In this document: one piece after another, positions 25,607-32,512 of the stretch
Layout of the letters: each line of letters begins with the position of its first letter
Position numbering within the stretch: the stretch's first letter is position 1
Source: Paenibacillus cisolokensis
Lineage (GTDB): Bacteria; Bacillota; Bacilli; Paenibacillales; Paenibacillaceae
DNA: 46,752 nucleotides
Assembly: GCF_018403665.1 (NCBI RefSeq)
Contig: NZ_BOVJ01000001.1
Span: 1 to 46,752 of the forward strand
Direction: 5' to 3'
The notes under the pieces: generated by a model
What the model was told of the DNA's origin: nothing
Databases searched by the model: none
What the model saw: only the letters and a program-made list of their open reading frames with translations
Made by a program: the position numbers and the translations under genes

Positions 25607-26020
25607 TTGCGAAAACGGTGTTCCTGCGGCGACATCATGACGGTAAAGCTTCGCACGGTCATATACTCGGGCAAAGTGGAAATTGACAATGTACCGATTT
25701 ATTCCTGCCCGTCATGCAGCCGGAGCGAAGTGTTTCCGGAAGTAAAATCGGATCTGACCGGACTGATCGGCCAACTCGGTGAAGAGCCAAAAAAGCAAAC
25801 CTTTCTGTTTAACGAATGGAATGAGTGGGCAAATTTGTTGGTAGAGTCTGTTATCGGGCACAAGATGCCCGATCTCGAACAGGTGGAGCGTCTGATCGAG
25901 GAACGGATCGATGAGCTGCTCGATTTGTACCTGATTGCATGCCGGCTCGGCGACGAAGCGTGGAAAGCGGATTTGAATAAACGGTTGTCACAGATCAGCC
26001 GCAGGTATACCCTTACATAG
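25607..26020 (+). CDS. Hypothetical protein with N-terminal zinc-finger-like Cys pairs
   Basis: A 137-residue protein. The first ~40 residues hold two Cys pairs, KRCSCG and SCPSCSRSE, the layout of a YgiT-type zinc ribbon. The rest is helical and acidic (LEQVERLIEERIDELLDLYL). A TTG start at 25607 follows GAAGGAG at good distance. It precedes ytxJ by 36 bases on the same strand. I know of no assigned function. Confidence 0.65.
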   Translation: MRKRCSCGDIMTVKLRTVIYSGKVEIDNVPIYSCPSCSRSEVFPEVKSDLTGLIGQLGEEPKKQTFLFNEWNEWANLLVESVIGHKMPDLEQVERLIEERIDELLDLYLIACRLGDEAWKADLNKRLSQISRRYTLT

Positions 26021-26056
26021 GTTGGGGAATTTGGAGTTTGAAGAGGAGAGAGGGAA

Positions 26057-26413
26057 ATGGCGAACTATCGCACGCTGACGACGGTCGAGCAATGGAACGA
26101 AGCGTTCCGGGCAAGCGCGGAGAAGCCGCTGCTCGTATTCAAGCACAGCACGCGCTGCCCGATCAGCGCTGGCGCCTATGAAGAATGGGGCAAATGGCTG
26201 GAAGATTCGGCGGATCTCGGGATCGGCCATGTCCTCGTCCGCGTTATCGAGGAACGGCCGGTATCGAATGCCATCGAGGAAGCGACGGGCGTGAAGCATG
26301 CTTCGCCCCAAGTCATTTTGGTCAAGGACGGCAAGGCCGTATGGAACACGTCTCACTGGAACATAACGTACTCCTCGCTTGACGAGCAAGTCCGGCAACA
26401 TTGCGGAAAGTAA
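26057..26413 (+). CDS. ytxJ: YtxJ/BrxC-type bacillithiol system redox protein
   Basis: A 118-residue thioredoxin-like protein: LLVFKHSTRCPISAGAYEEW with the single reactive Cys34 of the family, then a conserved HASPQVILVKDGKAVWNTSH. YtxJ (BrxC) is a monothiol bacilliredoxin-like protein used in bacillithiol-producing Firmicutes. The neighbourhood supports the name, because in Bacillus ytxJ also lies upstream of ccpA. GAGGAGAGAGGG precedes the ATG. Confidence 0.88.
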   Translation: MANYRTLTTVEQWNEAFRASAEKPLLVFKHSTRCPISAGAYEEWGKWLEDSADLGIGHVLVRVIEERPVSNAIEEATGVKHASPQVILVKDGKAVWNTSHWNITYSSLDEQVRQHCGK

Positions 26414-26483
26414 AAATTTGTCGTATCATTAACGGTAACGTTTAATCGGATGAACAAAATTTGAGTTAATGGAGAGAAGGATA

Positions 26484-27493
26484 GTGACGGTAACTATTTA
26501 TGACGTGGCGCGGGAAGCAGGCGTATCGATGGCGACTGTTTCCAGGGTGGTCAACAACAACCCGAACGTAAAGCCGCAAACGCGAAAAAAGTATATGAAG
26601 CCATCGAACGTCTCGGCTATCGTCCGAATGCGGTAGCCCGCGGATTGGCAAGCAAGAAGACGACGACGGTTGGCGTTGTCATACCGGACATTTCGAACGC
26701 GATATTCGCGGAAGTGGCGCGCGGTATCGAAGATATCGCCAACATGTATCATTACAACATTATTTTGTGCAACTCCGACAAGAAGAAGGAGAAGGAAATC
26801 CGCGTTATCAACACGTTGCTGGAGAAGCAGGTAGACGGTCTGCTGTTTATGGGCGGCGCGGTAACGGACGAGCATCTGCAGGCGTTCAAGACGGCCAATG
26901 TGCCGATCGTGCTCTGTGCGACGACCGACGAGAACGGCGTTATTCCTTCCGTCGATATCGACCATGAAGCTGCCGCTTACGATGCCGTATCCACATTGAT
27001 TGCCCAAGGACATAAGCGGATCGCCATGATCAGCGGCACGCTGCAGGATCCGTCGGTCGGCTTTGCCCGTTTCAGCGGATACAAGCGCGCCTTGGAGCAA
27101 GGCGGTCTGAAGTATGACGAGACGCTCGTACGCATCGGCAACTACCGGTACGAATCGGGCGTGGAAGCGATGAACTATTTTCTCGACTTGCCGGAGAAGC
27201 CGACCGCCGTATTTTCGGCAACGGACGAAATGGCGATCGGCGCCATCCATGCGATACAAGACCACGGCTTGAAGGTGCCGGGGGACATTTCCGTAATCAG
27301 CGTAGACAACAGCCGGATGGCGTCCATGGTTCGTCCGCAGCTGACGACCGTCGCCCAGCCGATGTACGACATTGGCGCGGTATCGATGCGTCTGTTGACA
27401 AAGCTGATGAAGAAGGAGAACGTCGAGCAGTCGAAAGTGGTGCTGCCTCATGAAGTCATCTCCCGCCAGTCGGTCGCGCAAGCCAAAGGCTGA
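26484..27493 (+). CDS. ccpA: Catabolite control protein A (frame break)
   Basis: The master carbon-catabolite regulator of Firmicutes, of the LacI family; with HPr(Ser-P) it binds cre sites. GTG 26484 follows GAGAAGG and gives the DNA-binding head [20 protein letters not shown]. At codon 36 the frame breaks. One A added to the A6 run at 26585-26590 gives [20 protein letters not shown], exactly the family hinge. The effector domain is complete: [20 protein letters not shown], then [17 protein letters not shown] and the C-terminal [10 protein letters not shown] region. Length 336 is normal for CcpA. The ytxJ neighbour upstream and acu/acs genes downstream match the Bacillus ccpA locus. Confidence 0.93.
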
Positions 27494-27584
27494 CGCGCAA
27501 GCGGGAGCAGAAGCGCGGAGGGAGGGGCTCGATCGGGATGAGCCCCGGCGAAACGCTTGCAATCGGCATTGGCATCCAAAAGAG

Positions 27585-27625
27585 AAGCCGCCTCCCGTCA
27601 TTTTGACGGCGACAGGCGGCTTTTT
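27585..27625 (+). terminator. ccpA terminator
   Basis: AAGCCGCCT...AGGCGGCTTTTT with an inner CCGTC/GACGG stem, about 90 bases after the ccpA stop. Confidence 0.85.
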
Positions 27626-27645
27626 AATTTCCAATTTGCCTCTAA

Positions 27646-27945
27646 CCGTCCGCCGGTGAGTTCCGCTATCTGTCCAATCGTCGCCCGTCCGCCGGTATAT
27701 TTCGCCATCTGTCAAAACGTCGCCCGTCCGTCGATGCGCCTCGCAATTCGTCAAATTGTCTCCGGCCCGTCGGTGCTTTCCGCCTTCCGTCAAACGTGGC
27801 CCGTCCGTCGATGCTTTCCGCCTTCCGTTAAACGTCTCCGGTCCGTCGGTGCGCCTCGCAATTCGTCAAATCGTCTTCGGCCCGTCGATGCGTTCCGCCA
27901 TCCAACAAATCGTCTCCGGCATGTCGGTGCGCCTCGCCTTCAGCA
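27646..27945. repeat. Degenerate ~39-bp tandem repeat array (about 7-8 units)
   Basis: Successive units begin (C)CCGTCCG(C/T)CG(G/A)TG and continue with a TTCCGCCAT/CTCGCAATTCGTCAAA.CGTC-like stretch. The first two are exactly 39 bases and the others vary from 34 to 43. Since 39 is divisible by three, 13-residue repeats appear in translation on both strands (RPPVYFAICQNVA forward; HRRTGDVLTDGEI reverse). No start or ribosome binding site frames either, so I regard it as non-coding. Confidence 0.75.
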
Positions 27946-27977
27946 CCCATCTCCCAGCAGGTTGTGTTGGCAAAAAA

Positions 27978-28160
27978 GTTGCAAAAGTACAGGAATTTTG
28001 ACCCAAATAAGTAAATATAGCACAAAATACTGCAAAATACAGTAATTTTTTGTGATTTTCGTTTATTTGGCTTGAACGGATCACAAAACTGCATTTTCGC
28101 AGGAATTTTCATGTTTTGGTTATTTTACGTCCGAAAAATTGCATTTTTGCAACTTTGTTT
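27978..28160. repeat. AT-rich quasi-repeats with TGCA...CAGGAATTTT core
   Basis: Four loose copies begin near 27979, 28030, 28088 and 28140: TTGCAAAAGTACAGGAATTTT, CTGCAAAATACAGTAATTTT, CTGCATTTTCGCAGGAATTTT and TTGCATTTTTGCAAC. Spacing is 51-58 bases. Several are themselves short palindromes (TGCAAAA...TTTTGCA). No gene is seen here. Confidence 0.55.
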
Positions 28161-28287
28161 ACCCATGCCTTGTCCAGGCAGCGCTTCGCTATTTTCTCAC
28201 TTTCCTGTTCGATCTTGTTTGCTGCCTTGCGATGAATGCGCATTCAACGGTGATTCGACGGCTTCTCTACTGCGATTATAGCGATAA

Positions 28288-28440
28288 ACTGTAACTAACT
28301 GCGATACTGCATTAACGGCAACTAACGGCAACTAACGGCAACTAACGGCAACTAACGGCAACTAACTGCGATTAACTGCGATTAACTGCGATTAACTGCA
28401 TTAACTGCATTAACTGCATTAACTGCAACTAACTGCGACT
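28288..28440. repeat. Decamer tandem array, TAAC(G/T)GC(A/G)A(C/T)
   Basis: Five exact copies of TAACGGCAAC (28313-28362), three of TAACTGCGAT (28363-28392), three 9-base TAACTGCAT units (28393-28419), then TAACTGCAAC and TAACTGCGAC. Degenerate copies precede the array. This is a simple-sequence array with internal blocks, not a CRISPR, as there are no spacers. Confidence 0.92.
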
Positions 28441-28448
28441 CAACAGCG

Positions 28449-28490
28449 CCTCTATGCCTTAGCCTCTATGCCTTAGCCTCTATGGCGCAT
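28449..28490. repeat. 14-bp tandem repeat (CCTCTATGCCTTAG)
   Basis: Two exact 14-base units and a partial third follow the decamer array directly and end five bases before the acuC stop codon. Confidence 0.8.
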
Positions 28491-28494
28491 CGCC

Positions 28495-29670
28495 CTACAA
28501 ATCCTGTACCAGAATGCCGGCAGTCGCCTGGTTTTTGGCGGTGATTTCGGCTCTGCGGGGCATCGGCGTCCAGGCTGACGTATCGTCCAGCCAGCGGTCG
28601 GGCAATGGCTCGGGACTGTGCGGAAGCCATCGCGCCACCCATTCGGCCGGCAGAGGCGCATTCTCCCCTGCGACCAGGCGGCCGACAAGCGGATGCTCCG
28701 TCATCGCCAGCCAGACGAGCGACCAGGCCCTTGGGACGACGCGCCATATGTCGTAGCCGCCGCCTCCTACCGCGACCCATCGTCCTTGTGCGTATCGATG
28801 GGCCAACTCGTGGATGATGCGCGGCATTTCCAGATAGATCCGGGTGCTGCAGTGAATGTGGGAGAGCGGATCAAGCGCGTGCGCGTCACAGCCGTGCTGG
28901 CTGACGATTATATCCGGACGGAACGCCCTCGCTACTTTTTCTACGGTGGAAACGAAGGATTCGAGCCATGAATCGTCCTCGGTATAAGGTTCGACGGGCA
29001 TATTATAGCAAAAGCCGAAACCGAGCTCGCTGCCGCGCTCATGGACGAAACCGGTTCCAGGAAACAAATATTTGCCGGTCTCGTGAATCGAATACGTGCA
29101 TACGTCCGCATCGTCGTAGAAAGCCCATTGCACACCGTCGCCGTGATGCACGTCGGTGTCGATATACAACACTTTCGCTCCGTAGCGCTGCCGGATGTAT
29201 TTAATGGCGATCGCCGCGTCGTTATAGACGCAGAAACCGGCGCCCCGCTCCGGAAAGGCATGATGTAAGCCGCCGGCCATATGATAAGCGTGGAGCGCAC
29301 GGCCGGACATGACTTCCTCGGCCGCCCGCACCGAGCCGCCGACAAGCTGCGCCGCGGCGTCATGCATGCCGGGAAAGAACGGCGTGTCTTCCGTGCCCAA
29401 GCCGAATCGTTCGGCTTCATCGAGCCATCGAGTCTCGGGATGCTCCTTGCTGAGAGCGGTTACGGCATGGATGTAGTCCGGGCGGTGAACGAGCGACAGC
29501 AAATTCGTATCGGCCGGCTCAGACGCTATGATGTCGCTTGCTTTCAATGCGCCGACGCTTGTCAGCAGATCGATAGCCAGCGTAAGCCGGATCGGATCGA
29601 ACGGATGGTCGGCGCGGAATTTATATCGGGCAGCGCCCGGAGGATGCACAAATACGGCGTCCGCCGACAT
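28495..29670 (-). CDS. acuC: Acetoin utilization protein AcuC (histone deacetylase family)
   Basis: A 391-residue zinc-dependent deacetylase of the class I HDAC fold. Landmarks are HAYHMAGGLHHAF and GFCVYNDAAIAIKYI, YIDTDVHHGDGVQWAFY (metal-binding Asp and the catalytic His pair), SIHETGKYLFPGTG, and VAVGGGGYD near residue 310. In Bacillus subtilis AcuC removes the acetyl group that AcuA places on acetyl-CoA synthetase, reactivating it. Here acuA lies upstream on the same strand and acsA is divergent beyond it, so the same circuit is likely. GAGGAGG precedes the ATG. The region between acuA and acuC is filled by palindromic repeats. Confidence 0.93.
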   Translation of the reverse strand: MSADAVFVHPPGAARYKFRADHPFDPIRLTLAIDLLTSVGALKASDIIASEPADTNLLSLVHRPDYIHAVTALSKEHPETRWLDEAERFGLGTEDTPFFPGMHDAAAQLVGGSVRAAEEVMSGRALHAYHMAGGLHHAFPERGAGFCVYNDAAIAIKYIRQRYGAKVLYIDTDVHHGDGVQWAFYDDADVCTYSIHETGKYLFPGTGFVHERGSELGFGFCYNMPVEPYTEDDSWLESFVSTVEKVARAFRPDIIVSQHGCDAHALDPLSHIHCSTRIYLEMPRIIHELAHRYAQGRWVAVGGGGYDIWRVVPRAWSLVWLAMTEHPLVGRLVAGENAPLPAEWVARWLPHSPEPLPDRWLDDTSAWTPMPRRAEITAKNQATAGILVQDL

Positions 29671-29687
29671 GAACGGGACCTCCTCAA

Positions 29688-29830
29688 GACTTTGCGAAGC
29701 AAAGTCGCTTCGTAAGCATAAGCTGGACTTTGCGAAGCAAAAGTCGTTTCGTAAGCGTGAGCTAAACTTCGCGAAGCAAAAGTCGCTTTGTAAGCATAAC
29801 TAGACTTTACAGAACAAAGTCGCTTCGTAA
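29688..29830. repeat. Four 38/39-bp palindromic tandem repeats between acuA and acuC
   Basis: Units start at 29688, 29726, 29765 and 29803. The first contains a perfect hairpin GACTTTGC-GAA-GCAAAGTC; copies 2-4 carry one to three changes that mostly keep the pairing. Each unit continues with GTTTCGTAAGC.T.AGCT-like sequence. Translation forward gives a 13-residue repeat (FAKQKSFRKREL), but no start signal frames it. Confidence 0.88.
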
Positions 29831-29834
29831 GATG

Positions 29835-30467
29835 TCAATACATAAAGCGCTGACGGAAGCGGACCCGGTCGAACCGCTCGACCGATTCGAGCGGCACCTC
29901 TTTGCCGATACGCACCATCAGACAATTGGCCGGGTGAGAGCATATTTCCGGATCGTCGGTGGCGAACCAGACCATGTCGACGCATTTCATAAGATCTTCC
30001 ATCATTCTGCGATATTCCCAGACGCTCATTTTGGTGCCTTCCAAATCCCAGTGCCAATAATATTCCGTCGTATAAACGATCGCATTTTCCAGCTGTCCGC
30101 CGGCGAATGCAACGCGGATCAGCCTTTTGCCGAGTCCGTACCCTCGATATTCGTTCGCGACTTCGATCGCGCCAAGCTCGATCAGATCTTCCATGCCGCT
30201 TTCGGACCATCGCTCCAGCTCGTCGGGATAATGGAACGTTACATAACCGACGATCGTATCCTCGTCGCGCGCGACAATAATGCGTCCTTCCGGCAGACCG
30301 GCAATTTCCACGAGCGCCTTGTGCTGCTCATCCGGTCGCCGGAACGCGTCCAGATCGGCGTGCATGCGCAGCCGGGAAACGTCTTCCGGCGGCAGCGGGC
30401 CTTCGACAACCAGCTCGCGGTCCCGATAAGGTACCCGCTCTTTATGCAATTGTTTACGGTGCTCCAC
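29835..30467 (-). CDS. acuA: Acetoin utilization acetyltransferase AcuA (GNAT)
   Basis: A 210-residue GNAT acetyltransferase, the same length as Bacillus AcuA. The acetyl-CoA-binding core reads GAIEVANEYRGYGLGKRLI (Q/RxxGxG/A pattern). The family-specific AIVYTTEYYWHWDLEGTKMS follows, and the C-terminus carries NCLMVRIGKEVP. In Bacillus it acetylates and inactivates acetyl-CoA synthetase. I chose the GTG at 30467 because AAAGGAG precedes it and the length then fits the family; 23 more codons are open upstream. It is divergent from acsA, with 232 bases between starts. Confidence 0.9.
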   Translation of the reverse strand: MEHRKQLHKERVPYRDRELVVEGPLPPEDVSRLRMHADLDAFRRPDEQHKALVEIAGLPEGRIIVARDEDTIVGYVTFHYPDELERWSESGMEDLIELGAIEVANEYRGYGLGKRLIRVAFAGGQLENAIVYTTEYYWHWDLEGTKMSVWEYRRMMEDLMKCVDMVWFATDDPEICSHPANCLMVRIGKEVPLESVERFDRVRFRQRFMY

Positions 30468-30579
30468 GAAAGAACCCGCTCCTTTCTGCCGATGAACTTT
30501 CGCCGATCCGGGCGGCCGATATACGGGCTGCAGCATATACTCTTTTCACTTATAACAGATTACGAGGGAATTGAAAAGA

Positions 30580-30610
30580 TTGGTCTAAACAAAAGCGAAT
30601 ATGTTATAAT
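30580..30610 (+). promoter_or_regulatory. Candidate acsA promoter
   Basis: TATAAT at 30605-30610 with TTGGTC at 30580-30585, a long 19-base spacer. The -10 is good and the -35 weak. Confidence 0.5.
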
Positions 30611-30626
30611 AAAGTTGAACAATTTG

Positions 30627-30640
30627 TGAAAGCGCATTCT
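30627..30640 (+). promoter_or_regulatory. Candidate cre site (CcpA operator) at acsA
   Basis: TGAAAGCGCATTCT matches 12 of 14 positions of the cre consensus TGWNANCGNTNWCA, including the central CG. It begins 17 bases after the -10 box, at about +10 of the expected transcript, where CcpA represses acsA-type promoters. ccpA itself lies 3 kb away. Confidence 0.6.
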
Positions 30641-30699
30641 TGTCCGCGCTTTTGCGACAGCAGCTACGCAGTGCCAGTTTTGATGGGAGGATGATAGGC

Positions 30700-32424
30700 G
30701 TGATCAACTTGCATCAAGAGCGGATTCCGGCTACGGCCACCGGATCGAATATGGGGAACTACGAAGAGGCCCGCAAATCGTTTCGTTGGGAAGACATCGA
30801 GAAGCATTTCACCTGGCATAAGACGGGAAAAGTGAATATGGCCTATGAAGCGATCGACCGTCATGTGGCCGAGGGCCGCGGCGGCAAGGTCGCTTTGCAT
30901 TACATGGACAATCAGCGGCAAGAGGCGTATACGTTCGAACAGCTAAGCCGGCAATCGAACCGGTTCGCCAACGTGCTGCGCAAGCTGGGCATCGGCAAGG
31001 GCGAGCGCGTATTTATTTTTATGCCGCGCACGCCGGAGCTCTACATCAGCCTGCTCGGTACGCTGAAAATCGGTGCCATCGTCGGACCGTTGTTCGAAGC
31101 GTTTATGGAGATGGCCGTCAAAGACCGTTTGCAGGACAGCGAGGCGATCGCCATCGTTACGACGCCGTCGCTTCTGCCGCGCATCAAGCGGGACGAACTG
31201 CCTGCGTTGAAATATTTGATCGTCGTAGGCGATGACATAGAACCCGGAAACGGAATCGTCGATTACAAGGCGGAGATGGCAGCGGTTTCCGACGAGACGG
31301 AAATCGAGTGGCTGGGCCGCGAAGACGGCATGATCATACACTACACATCCGGTTCGACGGGCAAACCGAAAGGGGTTTATCACGTTCAGAACGCGATGAT
31401 TCAGCATTACTATACGGGCAAAATCGTGCTCGATCTGAAAGAAGACGATATTTACTGGTGCACGGCCGATCCGGGCTGGGTAACCGGCACGTCTTACGGA
31501 ATTTTTGCCCCCTGGCTGAACGGCGCGACCAATGTCGTGCGCGGCGGACGTTTCAGCCCGCAGGACTGGTACGGGACGATTCAGCACTACGGCGTGACGG
31601 TATGGTACAGCGCGCCGACCGCCTTCCGGATGCTGATGGGCGCCGGCGACGATATCGTAAAGCAGTATGATCTGTCCAGCTTGCGGCATGTGCTGAGCGT
31701 CGGGGAGCCGCTCAATCCGGAAGTCGTGCGCTGGGGTATGAAAGTTTACGGGCAGCGGATTCACGATACGTGGTGGATGACCGAGACGGGTGCGCATATG
31801 ATTTGCAACTACCCGGCTATGGACATTAAACCGGGATCGATGGGCAAGCCGATACCGGGAGTAGAGGCCGGAATTGTCGACGATAACGGCAATGAACTGC
31901 CTCCTTACCGGATGGGCAATCTGGCGATCCGTACGCCGTGGCCGTCGATGATGCGCTCTGTTTGGAAAAACCCGGCGAAGTATGAAGAATATTTCCGCTT
32001 GAAAGGCTGGTATGTATCGGGAGATTCCGCTTATGTCGACGAGGACGGCTATTTCTGGTTCCAGGGGCGGGTCGACGACGTCATTATGACCGCCGGCGAA
32101 CGCGTCGGTCCGTTCGAAGTCGAAAGCAAGCTTGTCGAGCATCCGGCCGTTGCGGAAGCGGGCGTGATCGGTAAGCCCGATCCGATCCGGGGCGAAATTA
32201 TTAAAGCGTTTATTTCGCTGCGCGAAGGGTTTGAGCCGAGCGACGAGCTGAAGACGGAAATTGCCCAGTTCGTCAAAACGGGTCTGGCCGCTCACGCGGC
32301 GCCGCGCGAAATCGAATTCAAGGACAAATTGCCGAAGACGCGCAGCGGCAAAATTATGCGCCGTGTGCTGAAGGCATGGGAGCTGAACTTGCCGACCGGC
32401 GATCTGTCGACGATCGAGGACTGA
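30700..32424 (+). CDS. acsA: Acetyl-CoA synthetase
   Basis: Activates acetate to acetyl-CoA through acetyl-AMP. The 574-residue protein has the AMP-binding loop HYTSGSTGKPKGVYHVQ, DIYWCTADPGWVTGTSYGIF, WWMTETGAHMICNYP, the hinge SGDSAYVDEDGYFWFQGRVD, and near the C-terminus KTRSGKIMRRVL, whose Lys is the acetylation target of AcuA in the well-studied systems. Length fits Bacillus AcsA (about 570). I chose GTG 30700, nine bases after GGGAGG; the ATG directly abutting that site is too close. The cre-like element upstream predicts repression on preferred sugars. Confidence 0.94.
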   Translation: MINLHQERIPATATGSNMGNYEEARKSFRWEDIEKHFTWHKTGKVNMAYEAIDRHVAEGRGGKVALHYMDNQRQEAYTFEQLSRQSNRFANVLRKLGIGKGERVFIFMPRTPELYISLLGTLKIGAIVGPLFEAFMEMAVKDRLQDSEAIAIVTTPSLLPRIKRDELPALKYLIVVGDDIEPGNGIVDYKAEMAAVSDETEIEWLGREDGMIIHYTSGSTGKPKGVYHVQNAMIQHYYTGKIVLDLKEDDIYWCTADPGWVTGTSYGIFAPWLNGATNVVRGGRFSPQDWYGTIQHYGVTVWYSAPTAFRMLMGAGDDIVKQYDLSSLRHVLSVGEPLNPEVVRWGMKVYGQRIHDTWWMTETGAHMICNYPAMDIKPGSMGKPIPGVEAGIVDDNGNELPPYRMGNLAIRTPWPSMMRSVWKNPAKYEEYFRLKGWYVSGDSAYVDEDGYFWFQGRVDDVIMTAGERVGPFEVESKLVEHPAVAEAGVIGKPDPIRGEIIKAFISLREGFEPSDELKTEIAQFVKTGLAAHAAPREIEFKDKLPKTRSGKIMRRVLKAWELNLPTGDLSTIED

Positions 32425-32444
32425 TCCTGTTACGACTCAACGGC

Positions 32445-32482
32445 AAAGCCGCCATTTCCAAAACCGGAAATGGCGGCTTTTT
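32445..32482. terminator. Bidirectional terminator between acsA and the PBP gene
   Basis: AAAGCCGCCATTTCC-AAAACC-GGAAATGGCGGCTTTTT, a perfect 15-base stem with T-tracts on both strands. Confidence 0.92.
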
Positions 32483-32512
32483 CCATAGTGTATAACCGGA
32501 ACAGCCGCGCTG

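Noticed and set aside
26425..26455. Imperfect palindrome ATTAACGGTAACGTTTAAT before ccpA as an autoregulatory operator
   Set aside because: The two halves differ by an inserted base and the site does not match cre. It remains possible but unsupported.
26484..26650. Programmed ribosomal frameshifting in ccpA at an A-rich run
   Set aside because: AAAAAA could be slippery, but the same kind of break occurs in 13 other genes at varied runs, without stimulatory structures, and always needs one added base. Base-calling error explains them all more simply.
27828..28112. A 94-codon minus-strand frame running into the 39-bp array (EAHRRTGDV repeats)
   Set aside because: Its first half is translated AT-rich non-coding sequence with hydrophobic, Cys/Phe-rich noise; the second half is the repeat array. 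No start signal.
28313..28440. CRISPR array
   Set aside because: The repeats are directly contiguous 9-10-base units without spacers, and no cas gene is present.
29528..29803. A protein-like repeat frame on the plus strand with 13-residue units (FAKQKSFRKREL)
   Set aside because: The periodicity follows from a 39-base palindromic repeat. The frame begins inside acuC antisense, has no ribosome binding site and includes no recognisable domain.
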